A stretch of 64,000 nucleotides of DNA from RPQJ01 sp963748985 (GCA_963748985.1 CAVVKQ010000011.1:173660-237659); one strand, 5' to 3'. Numbered from the stretch's first letter, positions 7,966-17,233 are shown. The notes: a model not told the origin generated them from the letters alone. Program-made: numbers and translations.

Positions 7966-8097
7966 CGGTAGCCTCGCAATGCCGGTCCTGGGTTCGGGGC
8001 AGATCGGAACGCGGCATTGTGCCCGAGAACCGGTCTGAACTTGCCTGCCGCGTCGAGCCATGCAACGCTTTCGCCGCCCACCGTCACTGGATACGCC

Positions 8098-9546
8098 TTG
8101 ACCGACGCCTTCACCCCCTTCCGCACGCTGCAGCACCGCTTCGAACATTGGCTGTTCGACTGGCCTGAGCGGACCGGCGACCGGGCAATTCAGCTCGTTG
8201 CGGCCCCGCTGCGTTACGCCTACGCGCTCTTGCGCGACCTGTTCGGCGGCGACCTGGGATTGCGCGCCATGGGCCTGGTGTATTCGTCGCTGTTCGCGCT
8301 GGTGCCTGTCGTCGCCGTCTCGTTCGCGGTGCTCAAGGCCTTCGGCTACCACCGCGAGCTCGAGCCCGTGCTGGCCGAATTCCTGCGGCCGCTCGGCGAC
8401 AAAGGCATCGAGCTCACGGTCAAGTTCATGCAGTTCGTCGAGAACGCGCAGACGACGGTGCTCGGCACGGTCGGCTTCGTGATCCTGGTCTACACCGTGA
8501 TCGTGATGATCGAAAAAATCGAAGGTGCGCTCAACTTCACCTGGCACGTCGAGCGGCCGCGCAGTCTCGCCCGGCGCGTGACCGAATACATGGTCATCAT
8601 GCTCGTCGGGCCGGTCCTGATGGTTGCCGCGATGGTGCTGCTGACGCGCATCGAGGCCAGCGCCATGGTGGCACGGGTTTCGGGGCTGACCGGAACGTCG
8701 GGGTTGCGCGGCCACTACGCACCATACCTGCTGATCATCGGCCTGTTCTGGTTCCTGTACAGCTACATGCCGAACACGCGCGTGCACTGGCGTGCGGCAT
8801 TCATCGGCGCGCTGTTCGGCGGAGCTGCGTGGGTCGGCGTCGGCGCGATCTTCACGCGCATCGCCGTGTACGCGACGCAGGCGGCGGCGATCTATGCCGG
8901 CTTCGCGATCCTGCTGCTGTTCATGATATGGCTGCACCTGAGCTGGCTGATGATGCTGCTCGGCGGGCAGCTGAGCTTCTACGTGCAGCACCCCGAGCAC
9001 CTGCGCACCGGTCACGGCGAGATCCCGACCACCAGCGCCTTGCGCGAGCGCATCGCGCTGGGCGCGATGTACCTGCTTGGCGAGCGCTTCGTCGCGGGCA
9101 AGCCGCGCTGGAAGGTGTCGGATCTCGCGGACCACATGGACGTACCGGCGTCGGTGCTCGACGGCGAACTGTCGTTGCTGGAACGCCGCGGACTGGTGTT
9201 GACAGCAGAAGACGATACCGTCGCCCCGGGACGCGACCTCGGCAGTATCACGCTCGCTGAAATTCTCGACGCTATCCGTCACGAGATGCGCCGAATCCCC
9301 GCCGGCCCGACCCGAAGTCGCCGCCATCGGCGGAGACGGCCGCCAGGATCGCGGACGAGGCGATGCGTGCCAGCATGTCGCAGACGACACTGCTCGATCT
9401 GCTGCGCGACCCCGAACCACCCCGTGTCAGCGAAGTGGTGGGTTAGACTCGGTCCTCTTCCCGGAGGATACCAATGCAGATTTCGATGTACCGTGCCTCG
9501 GTTCCAGTCTTTGCCCGCGCCCTGCGCAACCTCATCGCCATCCTGA
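8098..9546 (+). CDS. YihY/BrkB-family inner-membrane protein, C-terminus frameshifted
   Basis: A polytopic membrane protein of the YihY/virulence factor BrkB family, with five to six hydrophobic segments between about 8260 and 8990 and the family blocks GLVYSSLFALVPVVAVSFA, WRAAFIGALFGGAAW and YAGFAILLLFMIWLHLSWLMMLLGG. A winged-helix-like tail follows (KVSDLADHMDVPASVLDGELSLLERRGLV). Near 9284 the frame changes character: the open frame runs on with an Arg/Cys-rich sequence to 9546, into the next gene. The -1 frame from 9285 encodes a plausible C-terminus (ETAARIADEAMRASMSQTTL) ending with TAG at 9444-9446. A one-base deletion or a base-calling error is likely. The start is uncertain; TTG 8098 is the best guess. 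Function is unknown; the older RNase BN label is wrong for this family. Confidence 0.75.
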   Translation: MTDAFTPFRTLQHRFEHWLFDWPERTGDRAIQLVAAPLRYAYALLRDLFGGDLGLRAMGLVYSSLFALVPVVAVSFAVLKAFGYHRELEPVLAEFLRPLGDKGIELTVKFMQFVENAQTTVLGTVGFVILVYTVIVMIEKIEGALNFTWHVERPRSLARRVTEYMVIMLVGPVLMVAAMVLLTRIEASAMVARVSGLTGTSGLRGHYAPYLLIIGLFWFLYSYMPNTRVHWRAAFIGALFGGAAWVGVGAIFTRIAVYATQAAAIYAGFAILLLFMIWLHLSWLMMLLGGQLSFYVQHPEHLRTGHGEIPTTSALRERIALGAMYLLGERFVAGKPRWKVSDLADHMDVPASVLDGELSLLERRGLVLTAEDDTVAPGRDLGSITLAEILDAIRHEMRRIPAGPTRSRRHRRRRPPGSRTRRCVPACRRRHCSICCATPNHPVSAKWWVRLGPLPGGYQCRFRCTVPRFQSLPAPCATSSPS

Positions 9547-9980
9547 AGCAGGCCGAGGCGCACGCTGCGGATCGCAAGATCGATCCGGCCGTACTGCTCA
9601 ACTACCGGCTCGCGCCTGACATGTTCGCGCTCACACGGCAGGTGCAGATCGCCACGGACATGGCCAAGGGCTGCGTGTCGCGCCTGGCCGGTGCCGAGAT
9701 CCCGTCGTACGAGGACAAGGAAGCGACGTTCGGCGAGCTCGTCGCGCGCGTCGAAAGGTGCATCGCCTACCTCGAGAGCTTCAGGCCGGAACAGATCGAC
9801 GCCACCGAGGACAAGACCATCGTGCTGAAGCGCCCGACCGGCGACGTCAGTTACCCGGGCCTGAAGTACCTGCTTGAGTACGTGACACCGAACGTGTATT
9901 TCCACTGCGCGTCCACGTACGCGATCCTGCGCCATTGCGGCGTGAACATCGGCAAGAAGGATTTCATCGGCGCGCTGTGA
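9474..9980 (+). CDS. DUF1993 domain-containing protein
   Basis: 168 residues. It shows the DUF1993 pattern: a MYRASVPVFARALRNLIAIL start, LAPDMFALTRQVQIATDMAKGCVSRLAG, FGELVARVERCIAYLESF and the C-terminal PNVYFHCASTYAILRHCGVNIGKKDFIG. The fold is a DinB-like four-helix bundle; no activity is assigned. An SD-like GGAGGAT precedes the ATG. It lies 28 bases after the presumed true end of the YihY gene, so the two are probably co-transcribed. A palindromic repeat begins 12 bases after its stop. Confidence 0.85.
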   Translation: MQISMYRASVPVFARALRNLIAILKQAEAHAADRKIDPAVLLNYRLAPDMFALTRQVQIATDMAKGCVSRLAGAEIPSYEDKEATFGELVARVERCIAYLESFRPEQIDATEDKTIVLKRPTGDVSYPGLKYLLEYVTPNVYFHCASTYAILRHCGVNIGKKDFIGAL

Positions 9981-9991
9981 CCCGCACCCCT

Positions 9992-10160
9992 CCCGTTTCT
10001 GCGGGAGAGGACGCGTTGGAACGCTTTAGGGTCCTGGCGTCCGGTCCGGTTTGTCCTGTCGCGCTTGGAAAGGCAGACACGCGCGCGACAGGGCATACCG
10101 GACCGGACGCCCGACATCACGGGCCTGAGCGCCCTTTCCCGCAGAGCCGGGAAAGATCGC
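9992..10160 (+). repeat. palindromic element A1 (conserved 20-nt core)
   Basis: Arms 10036-10063 and 10084-10111 (28 bases, 26 complementary) flank the loop CTTGGAAAGGCAGACACGCG (10064-10083). A hairpin CTCCCG/CGGGAG precedes it at 9990-10007, and a second hairpin with CTTTCCCGC...GCCGGGAAAG follows at 10124-10155. The whole unit aligns without gaps with A2 (21374-21542) in the opposite orientation. The core reads in the same direction as the DUF1993 gene just upstream. Confidence 0.85.
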
Positions 10161-10495
10161 GCGGCGCATATAATTCCGCGCCGCCCTCATCCGACCCACT
10201 CCCACTGAAGCGGAAATTGTCACGAGGATTCTCCGATCTTCGCTTGGCGAATCGCACTAGCGTCTTTCGTCACCTTCCATCTTGAATTTCCACCCGTGCG
10301 GTCCGCCCCCGATAGCGGACGATCAACGGGGAATTTCGACCCATTGCTGACCTTCGCGTTGTGGGAAGCAGTCATTTGATACGTTCGCCATGCGCCGTGG
10401 ATTCGGCCCCCGACGATGGCCTCGGAACACGAGCGTGTGATCGGAATTGAAAACACAGGTGGATCGCGACGCCGCGCAATAATGCGGCTGTCAGG
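10161..10495. other. intergenic stretch without recognisable gene
   Basis: No credible coding frame is seen. One short stem GTCCGC/GCGGAC occurs at 10301-10320. A 78-codon open frame on the minus strand (10220-10456) gives a composition (SHNAKVSNGSKFP) of a kind often predicted from dispersed intergenic repeats, so I do not call it a gene. Confidence 0.5.
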
Positions 10496-11317
10496 TCACT
10501 TCGGGAACAACAGCACTACATTCGCGCGAAAGCCCCAGTCGTGCGCCCCGTCCGGGCCGCTCTCGGCGTAGTAGCGGGGCCCGGCTCCAAACTGCACGAT
10601 CTGCCCGCCGATCCTGGTGACCCTGGCCACGAAGAAGCCGAGCGGGATCGTCCACTGGTCGCCGTTCCAGTCGTACGTCGAGTCCGCTGTGGCGGTCGCA
10701 CTCCAGCCACCCGGCCACGTGTAGGTCGCAAAGGGCTGCAGGAACGTGCTGCTGATGTCGCTGCGCTTGCTGTCTCCGGCAAACGACCAGATGTGATTGC
10801 CAAGTACGCCGTAGGTCAAATGGCCCTGCGCCTTCAGCGCGACAGCAGTGGGCCCGGCACCCCATTTGTCGCCAGTGAGCAGGTCATTGCTGCCGGTAGG
10901 TAAAAGGAGGACCGGACCCACACCCCAGATCCACCCATTCGCCCCCGGCGCCTTCGGCGAGAAGAAAAGGCTCTGCACCATATCGCCCGTGCCGGTCTGG
11001 TTGCCGGCACCCGGGTAGATGTCCGATTGATGGACGATTGGAAGGATCGTGCGCGAGATGATGTTCCAGTCGTCGTTGAGCGTGATCGGGACTACCGGCT
11101 GCACGTTCATCGTGAAGCGGTTGCCATCCTCGGCAGGGCCGATGTTGTCGTCCCAGTTCATCTGGAACGGCACGCTGATCATCGCCGCGATGGGATTGGC
11201 GAGCTTCTTGGCGAGTTCTTCTGCGCTTTGCGCGTAGCTGACCTGTGCAATCTGCGCAACGCAGAGCACGGCGAATACGCACGCGCCCGCCCGGAGGTTC
11301 TTGAGGTGCAATGCCAT
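10496..11317 (-). CDS. outer-membrane barrel protein, phenol-degradation MetA-like 'transporter' type
   Basis: 273 residues. It has a signal peptide (hydrophobic 10-27, cleavage probably after VSYA, before QSAEEL) and then alternating amphipathic strands: SVPFQMNWDDNIGP, NRFTMNVQPVVPI, GDMVQSLFFSPK, GWIWGVGPVLLLPTG. It ends FRANVVLLFPK, a barrel-like C-terminus. This matches the small outer-membrane family often annotated as 'transporter' or MetA-pathway protein. It is the most distal gene of the minus-strand series that begins with the arylsulfatase, so it may help pass the sulfatase substrate or product through the outer membrane. That role is inferred. Confidence 0.65.
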   Translation of the reverse strand: MALHLKNLRAGACVFAVLCVAQIAQVSYAQSAEELAKKLANPIAAMISVPFQMNWDDNIGPAEDGNRFTMNVQPVVPITLNDDWNIISRTILPIVHQSDIYPGAGNQTGTGDMVQSLFFSPKAPGANGWIWGVGPVLLLPTGSNDLLTGDKWGAGPTAVALKAQGHLTYGVLGNHIWSFAGDSKRSDISSTFLQPFATYTWPGGWSATATADSTYDWNGDQWTIPLGFFVARVTRIGGQIVQFGAGPRYYAESGPDGAHDWGFRANVVLLFPK

Positions 11318-11363
11318 CTCCTAAGCTTTCTTGACTGAGGGTAATTCGCAGCTTCAACGGCCC

Positions 11364-12245
11364 TCAGAAGGAAGCGCTGTAGAAGACCATCGGACCTCGG
11401 TATGCCCAGTCGAGCTTGCCGTTGAATTTGCGTCGGTCGACGTCGACGGTGACCGAGAACGAGTCATACCCGATCCCCACGCCGAGCCACTTTTTCGGCT
11501 GCCAGCTCAGCGCCACCTTGTAGTCCTGCAGGTTGCCGTCGTAGCCACCCGTCGACAACGTGAAGAACTGCCAGGACGCGTCGATCCAGAGATTGTGCGG
11601 CAACCCCCAGGTGCCGCGCAGGCCGATGACCGGCAGCGGCTCACCGACACTGGCACTGTCGCTGATGCGTTCGGTGATCGACTGTTCCGGCAACGTCACC
11701 GTCGCGGCCAGCTTCGCTTCGAGTTCCGTGTAATGCATGCCGAGCGACACGGACAATTCGTAGTGATCGCGATGCAGGAATGCGTACTCGTAGGCGAGTT
11801 CATAGATGGAAAACTTGAATTCGCCGTTCACCGTGGCGTCGAGAGGGAAGGCCACGTCACCCCATGCGACGTCCTCGGAAAATGTTTCTGAATCACTCCG
11901 GGAGGAATCGAATACCAACGCACGCAGTTTGTGCCGCTTTGCAAACCGCCAGTAGCCATCCATCCGAAATCGATTTACGTCCCCTTCGCCGAAGGTCTGC
12001 TCCCAATCGACGGGAGTGCCTTGGGTGCCGGTATTGCCGTCGAGACGCACCGTGGTATCGGTGTTGATGATGAACGCCCCCAGTGCCACGTGGAACGGAT
12101 CCCGCAACAGGTTCGGCGCTTCTTCGCAGTCCGCAGGCGACGGCAACAGGGCGAGTCCGGCAAGGGCTGCCCAAGGCCAGCCGCGTCCGGCTCTTCCCTG
12201 CAACATCAACTCATGCATGCTGTGCATTGCTCTCCACTCCGTCAT
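11364..12245 (-). CDS. predicted outer-membrane beta-barrel protein
   Basis: Up to 293 residues. A signal-peptide-like segment (GWPWAALAGLALLPSPADC) follows several possible start methionines (12245, 12227, 12218, 12206). The mature part is a run of amphipathic strands rich in Tyr/Trp/Phe, for example FHVALGAFIINTDTTVRLDG, RFRMDGYWRFAKRHKLRALV and NLWIDASWQFFTLSTGGYDG, ending with MVFYSASF, where the terminal Phe is the usual barrel signature. I do not recognise a named family. It stands second from last in the sulfatase-led gene series, 47 bases upstream of the MetA-like barrel gene. Confidence 0.6.
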   Translation of the reverse strand: MTEWRAMHSMHELMLQGRAGRGWPWAALAGLALLPSPADCEEAPNLLRDPFHVALGAFIINTDTTVRLDGNTGTQGTPVDWEQTFGEGDVNRFRMDGYWRFAKRHKLRALVFDSSRSDSETFSEDVAWGDVAFPLDATVNGEFKFSIYELAYEYAFLHRDHYELSVSLGMHYTELEAKLAATVTLPEQSITERISDSASVGEPLPVIGLRGTWGLPHNLWIDASWQFFTLSTGGYDGNLQDYKVALSWQPKKWLGVGIGYDSFSVTVDVDRRKFNGKLDWAYRGPMVFYSASF

Positions 12246-12310
12246 CTCGATTGCGCGATCCCTGGTTGCCCCAGCTCAACAGGGAGGTCCAGGACGAAAC
12301 TCACCGATCG

Positions 12311-13027
12311 TCAGGGCGTGATCGCTTTGCCACGCACCGTATCGAGGTGCTTGCGCAGCTTGACTGCCCATTCCTTCAGGATGTCGTCGGCTGCAACCGT
12401 GTTGGTCACGCGATTCGCCTGCTGCGCCATGCCGCCCATACCCTGATCCGCCTTCGCGTCCATGACACGGGCCAGAATCGTGTTGGTGCTCGAATCCCAC
12501 AGTTCGAGGTAAAGGGTCATCTGCCCGGCGGATGCGACCACTGCCGTACGCATGTCGGCGGTCTGCAAGACGGGCGCATTTACGACCAGGTTGACGAGCG
12601 CTGGTCGCAGGATCAGAACGTCCGGCGCCGCGGTGTCGACCACTTGGTAGCCGCCATTTTTCTCCAACTCCTTCGTAAAGACCTTTTTGAACTCAGCCGC
12701 AAGAGCCGCCTTGATGCGTTCCATGTTAGCCGTGGTGACACGCCCCTCGAGACCCGCCGTATCGTCGTTATAGTTGCGCTGCCAGTTCTTCTCGAAGTCA
12801 ACGAAGCAATCAAGGATCGCCACTCGATTGAACTAGGTGAAAGTCGCACCGGGCTTCAGGTAGACCACACGGGCGTCCTTGGTGTTGTGCTGCAGCTGCA
12901 GCCCTTCAGGACTGACCTCCGGCAGAGGCGGATCCTTCGCAAGGAGTGCCGGGGAATAGCCGAGCGCCAGACCCGCGACGACACAGACCGTCCACGCGAA
13001 TCGATGAATTGGCAAACTGCGAGTCAT
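12311..13027 (-). pseudogene. DUF3313-like lipoprotein-type gene split by an in-frame TAG
   Basis: Read as one frame this is a ~238-codon gene. The first part has an N-terminal hydrophobic signal (RFAWTVCVVAGLALGYSPAL) and ends DARVVYLKPGATFT. After TAG (12833-12835) the same frame continues FNRVAILDCFVDFEKNWQRN, then GGYQVVDTAAPDVLILRPALVNL and MTLYLELWDSSTNTILARV, the DUF3313 pattern. The junction reads naturally if TAG were CAG (Gln). So the gene is either interrupted by one nonsense change, read through, or miscalled. The downstream half has GTG at 12823 but no signal peptide. Function of the family is unknown; it lies among outer-membrane genes. Confidence 0.75.
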
Positions 13028-13045
13028 GCGAATCTCCTTCAGAAA

Positions 13046-13270
13046 TTACCAGCGAAAAGTCGCGCCCAGCGCCGGGCCGTTGAAGTTCACGTTGTCGATG
13101 GCCTTGCCCGACTCCATTTGGTAATCCATGTACCGCCAGGTGACACCGAGGTCGCCCCAGCCGAACGAATACGCGAGGCCGAGCAAGCCCTGCCAGGTGA
13201 GGTCGGAATCGCCAGTGCCGACGTCGAGGTAATAGGGCCTCATCGCATACTCCAGTCTGAGAAGCCTCAA
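13046..13270 (-). pseudogene. C-terminal remnant of an outer-membrane barrel gene
   Basis: About 65 codons encode a typical last part of a barrel protein: RPYYLDVGTGDSDLTWQGLL, AYSFGWGDLGVTWRYMDYQM and NFNGPALGATFRW, with terminal aromatic residue. No N-terminal signal or earlier strands exist in this frame, because the porin gene occupies the upstream sequence and ends at 13267. I read it as the tail of a gene whose 5' part was deleted, leaving it abutting the porin stop. A GTG at 13279 could start a short peptide, but a lone barrel tail is unlikely to function. Confidence 0.6.
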
Positions 13271-14655
13271 TGGATCCACTGGACGCGGGACAGCAATGTC
13301 CTCGTATTGCCGTCGATGCCATCCCGTTTGAGGTTGATGTCTCCGTAGGTGACGCTAAGTCGCCAGCGGCGCGTCGCCCACCAGTTCACCCCCGCCCACC
13401 AGCCGTCCATTACGCCGCCGGAAACGGACCGATCGTTGAGATCGATCTGGCCGAAACGACCGAACAACTCGAGTGCGCCCCAGTGGCCTTGCGGCAGTAC
13501 TCGCCGGGCGTAGCCGGTCTTGCGGTCGTAAGGACGATGCTCGCCGGTCAAGACCCAGGATCCGGTCACGTAATAGCCTTCGAAGCGCGGATTGTCCGAC
13601 GCCGCCGAGTTGACGGAAGACGTGACGTACTCGCCCAGCAGCGAGTAGCCGCCGGCGTTCCACAGGATTTCGAGCCCCGTGTTCCAGGCGTGATCCGCGG
13701 CCATGGTGCCCGTGTCCACGTAATAGTCGGCCACGTGCGAAGCGGGCGTGCCGTGAAAGCGAAGCTTGTGGTCGTCACCGCCGACGTACCGCGCACTGGC
13801 GCCCAGGTGAAGATAGTGGGTTCCGTCTCCCGACCAGATCGGCAATACGGTGAGTCGCGCTGCGAAGTCATTGCCTGCCGCGCTCGCGCTGTCGCCGCTG
13901 ATCAGCCAGTCGTTGAACCAGCCGACTGCCCAGGTCGCGCGCTGCCCGAAAATCGCTTTTGACTGCTGGACACCGATGTCGCGGGAGCGCACGAACGGAT
14001 TCAACAGCCGCTCGCTTTGCGGCAGGCTGTGTGTGTCGCCCGCCACCTCGTAGACGAAGGGCTCCTTCATCTTGCCGAGGGTCATCGTTCCGACGTGCTC
14101 GAAGTCGGTCGAGACCCTCAAGTCGCTGGGCGACCACTCGGGGTCACCCGGGTTCTTTTCGAATCCCTCGTACTCGTAGCTAAGCACGTAGTTCCACGTG
14201 CGGAAGAGTTCGAAGTGCCCGCGCGCCATCAAGCGCAAGGCGCGGACTTCGAACTGGTCACGTTGGTTGCCCACTTGCAGTTTGCTCGCATCATCCTGCG
14301 TAAAGCTCGTGTAGTCCGCCGGCAGCACCATGAGTCCGAACTTGATCGCGAACTGCTTGTGCTCGCCGAGGTAGTTGGTAATTTCGAGTACCTCGTCCCG
14401 GATGTCCGGGAAGACGTATCGCGATGAATCCCGGGCGAGCGTCGCGGATTCCGGCGTGAGATCGGATTCCACCGACTGTGCCGCCGCGCACAGCGGCAGC
14501 GCCGGAAGACCGCATGCGAGTGACCAGGCAAAAAGTGCCTGTCGGCCGTGAACTCTGTTTGGCACGCACTGCATGGCGGAGCCCTGCGTCGTCTGCACCC
14601 CGGGCCCCGGCGATTGGCCCGCCGCCAGGACATTCATTCCTGACGGCGGGATCAT
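13267..14655 (-). CDS. phosphate-selective porin O/P family outer-membrane porin
   Basis: Up to 462 residues. A signal segment (LFAWSLACGLPALPLCAAAQS) precedes a 16-strand-type porin sequence of the OprO/OprP family: FAIKFGLMVLPADYTSF, FRTWNYVLSYEYEGF, TMTLGKMKEPFVYE, and the later GWWAGVNWWATRRWRLSVTYG ending SRVQWIH. The true start is probably the Met at residue 7 or 28. Despite the family name, such porins often serve other anionic solutes. It is 34 bases downstream of the arylsulfatase stop, so uptake of a sulfate ester or release of the product is a reasonable guess. Confidence 0.85.
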   Translation of the reverse strand: MIPPSGMNVLAAGQSPGPGVQTTQGSAMQCVPNRVHGRQALFAWSLACGLPALPLCAAAQSVESDLTPESATLARDSSRYVFPDIRDEVLEITNYLGEHKQFAIKFGLMVLPADYTSFTQDDASKLQVGNQRDQFEVRALRLMARGHFELFRTWNYVLSYEYEGFEKNPGDPEWSPSDLRVSTDFEHVGTMTLGKMKEPFVYEVAGDTHSLPQSERLLNPFVRSRDIGVQQSKAIFGQRATWAVGWFNDWLISGDSASAAGNDFAARLTVLPIWSGDGTHYLHLGASARYVGGDDHKLRFHGTPASHVADYYVDTGTMAADHAWNTGLEILWNAGGYSLLGEYVTSSVNSAASDNPRFEGYYVTGSWVLTGEHRPYDRKTGYARRVLPQGHWGALELFGRFGQIDLNDRSVSGGVMDGWWAGVNWWATRRWRLSVTYGDINLKRDGIDGNTRTLLSRVQWIH

Positions 14656-14689
14656 CGTGTGACATCGCGCGCGATGCCCGGTGACGGAG

Positions 14690-17125
14690 TCAGTCCCGCA
14701 TCATCGCCCGTTGGGCTTCCTGCTCAAGGGCTTCGTAGTCCGCCTTCTCGACGGTGACCCCGACTCCCTGGATCGTCCCGCCCACGAACTCGCCCGGCGT
14801 CTTGTACTGCTGGCTGACGGCGTCACCGCTGTCGAATCCGACACAGAGCCCGTCGCCTGACAAGGTGAACTTGCCGGGTTGCGTCTTCATTGGGCCTTCT
14901 GCAACGACATCGGCGTTTACATAGAGCTTGGTCGTACCCAGGGACTCGTGGTTCGGGCCCGCGCCTGTGCGATTGAACTCCATACCGAGTGTGTACTTGC
15001 CTGGCTTCAGTTCCTGTGTCGAGACGAACTCCTGCTCCGGCTTGATGCCGAGGAAGTTGTAGACGTAATGCAGCTTGCGGTCTTTGATGAACAGCGTATG
15101 ACCGCCGAACCGCGAACCATGCGCGAAGATGACACCGGAGGCATTCGCATCAGTGATATCGACGTTGGCAAGGATCTTGTAGGACCGGTTGCGCACGCTG
15201 ACCGCGACGCCTTCCGGCACCGGGGCGGTGCCCGGGAAGTAGACATAGCGATCGCGAGCTGTCTCTTCCGAGGGACGCGCTATCCCCGCCTGGACGACGG
15301 CCGGCCTGTCGTCGAGCGGCAGCACCAGGTTCTTCGCGGCTTCCTCGTTCCACGCGGCGATGAGTGCCTTCAACTTCTCGGGATGCTGCTTCGCCAGGTC
15401 AACCGCTTCAGAACGGTCCACTGCGACGTGGTAGAGCTGCCACTGGTCCTGATCAAAGTTTCCCTTGCCGGTCAACGGCGCGTGCACGGCGGACGCGAGC
15501 CAGCCGTCTTCCCAGATGCCGCGCGTGCCGAGCATCGCGTAGTACTGGCGCTTCTTCGTCGTCGGCGCGTCGGGCTTGGCATCGAACGAGTACTTCATCG
15601 ACACTCCCGACAGCGGGAACTGCTCGACGCCGCGGTAGGTCGTCGGCATCTCGAGGCCGATGACCTCGAGCAGGGTCGGAACGATGTCAACCGAGTGGTG
15701 GTACTGGTCGCGGATTTCACCACGCGCCTTGATGCCCTTCGGCCACGAAATGACCAGCGGGTCGGTCGTACCGCCGGAGTACTGCGAGTACCGCTTGAAC
15801 ATCTGGAACGGCGTCGAGAACGCAACGGCCCAACCCGTTGGGAAGTGCTCGTATGTGTTCGGACCGCCGAGGTCATTGATCAACTTCATGTTCTCGGACA
15901 GTTCGTCCGGGTAGCCGTTGAAGAACTTGTTCTCGTTGACCGAGCCGTTCGGGCTGCCTTCGCCCGATGCGCCGTTGTCCGCCGCGTAAAGGACGATCGT
16001 GTTCTCGAGCTGCCCGGATTGTTCCAGGTAGCTGATGATCCGGCCGACCTGGGCGTCCGTGTACTCCGAGAAGCCGGCGTAAACCTCCGCCATGCGCGAG
16101 AAGAGCCGCTTTTCGTCGGCATTCAACGAATTCCACGGCCGTACCATGTCGCCGGGATTGGCCTGCGACTCCGGCATCGGGTTGATCGGCGTGAGCTTCG
16201 TGCCCTTCGGCACGACCCCCTTTTCGATCATCCTGGCCAGCACCCAGGTGCGATACGCCTCGTAGCCGTCGTCGAACTTGCCCCTGTACTTGTCGATGTA
16301 TTCCTGCGGCGCCTGGTGCGGTGCGTGGTTGGCGCCCGGGTTGAACCACATGTACCAGGGCTTGGAAGGATTGCTCGCCTTCTGGTCGCGGATCATCTGC
16401 AGCGCGTGATCGGCGAGGTCCTTGGAGAGGTGGTAGCCCTGCTCCGGGCCGTACGGCTGCTCGACGAACTTGTTGTCCTCGACCAGATCGGGATAGTACT
16501 GGTTGGTCTCGCCGCCAATGAAGCCGTAGAAGCGATCGAATCCGAGCGAAAGCGGCCATTGCCGCCGGCTCGCGCCGGACGCCACGTCCTGCTCCGGCAC
16601 GTTGTGGTTCTTGCCCACCCAGAACGTGCTGTAGCCGTTGTCCTGCAGGACCTGGGCGATCGTGGCGGCCTGCGCGGGGATGCGTCCGCTCGCGCCCGGG
16701 AAGCCTTCGGCACCCTCGGTGATCGAGGCCATGCCATTCAGGTGGTGATTGCGGCCGGTGAGCAGTGTCGACCGGGTGGGCGAGCACAGCGCTACCGTGT
16801 GCCACTGGGTGTAGCGCACCCCCTCGTCCGCCAGCTTCTGCAGCGTCGGCATGTTGATGCGGCCACCGTACGGCGACCAGGACGCGAGGCCGGTGTCGTC
16901 GAACAGCACGAAGAGCACGTTCGGCGCGCCTTCGGGCGCGCGCTTCGGCGTGAACGGGCCCCAATCCGGCACCGAATCGCGGACATCGAGCTTGATGGTG
17001 CCCTTGAAGTCGGTATACGGACCGACCGCCTGGCCCTGTTGTGCGATTGCGCTGGAGGGCAATGCCGCGCCCAGCGTCGCTGCGAGCGCCATGCCCAGCA
17101 GCCCAGTGACTCCCGTTCGTCTCAT
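14690..17125 (-). CDS. arylsulfatase (Cys-type, formylglycine-dependent), exported
   Basis: 811 residues of the sulfatase family (PF00884), hydrolysing sulfate monoesters. A signal peptide lies at about 1-29 (LLGMALAATLGAALPSSAIAQ). The metal-binding DD is at 76-77 (VLFVLFDDTG). The active-site signature CSPTR begins at C114, the cysteine converted to formylglycine, followed by the TGRNHH segment. A C-terminal ~200-residue beta-rich domain follows, as in long AtsA-like enzymes. I chose ATG 17125, preceded by GAGGG, rather than upstream codons lying in the regulatory region. The divergent LysR gene and the nearby maturase indicate a dedicated sulfatase locus. Substrate is unknown. Confidence 0.93.
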   Translation of the reverse strand: MRRTGVTGLLGMALAATLGAALPSSAIAQQGQAVGPYTDFKGTIKLDVRDSVPDWGPFTPKRAPEGAPNVLFVLFDDTGLASWSPYGGRINMPTLQKLADEGVRYTQWHTVALCSPTRSTLLTGRNHHLNGMASITEGAEGFPGASGRIPAQAATIAQVLQDNGYSTFWVGKNHNVPEQDVASGASRRQWPLSLGFDRFYGFIGGETNQYYPDLVEDNKFVEQPYGPEQGYHLSKDLADHALQMIRDQKASNPSKPWYMWFNPGANHAPHQAPQEYIDKYRGKFDDGYEAYRTWVLARMIEKGVVPKGTKLTPINPMPESQANPGDMVRPWNSLNADEKRLFSRMAEVYAGFSEYTDAQVGRIISYLEQSGQLENTIVLYAADNGASGEGSPNGSVNENKFFNGYPDELSENMKLINDLGGPNTYEHFPTGWAVAFSTPFQMFKRYSQYSGGTTDPLVISWPKGIKARGEIRDQYHHSVDIVPTLLEVIGLEMPTTYRGVEQFPLSGVSMKYSFDAKPDAPTTKKRQYYAMLGTRGIWEDGWLASAVHAPLTGKGNFDQDQWQLYHVAVDRSEAVDLAKQHPEKLKALIAAWNEEAAKNLVLPLDDRPAVVQAGIARPSEETARDRYVYFPGTAPVPEGVAVSVRNRSYKILANVDITDANASGVIFAHGSRFGGHTLFIKDRKLHYVYNFLGIKPEQEFVSTQELKPGKYTLGMEFNRTGAGPNHESLGTTKLYVNADVVAEGPMKTQPGKFTLSGDGLCVGFDSGDAVSQQYKTPGEFVGGTIQGVGVTVEKADYEALEQEAQRAMMRD

Positions 17126-17233
17126 ATTGCCGCCCTCTACCGATTCAAATCGTGGTGTTTGAACGGAATGCGCCCCCAAGACGCATTCGGTCGAAGCACT
17201 ATGCCTCCCCTTGTCATAACTCGGCATAAGAGC

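Noticed and set aside
7966..8097. A cobalamin riboswitch before the BtuF-like gene
   Set aside because: The divergent gap is too short and no B12-box-like conserved element is seen.
10036..10111. Family A palindromes as integron attC sites
   Set aside because: attC sites begin RYYYAAC and end GTTRRRY; these copies do not, the loops are identical rather than variable, and no integrase or cassette genes are present.
10220..10456. A 78-codon minus-strand frame between element A1 and the barrel gene
   Set aside because: No start context or recognisable domain; its composition resembles translations of dispersed intergenic repeats.
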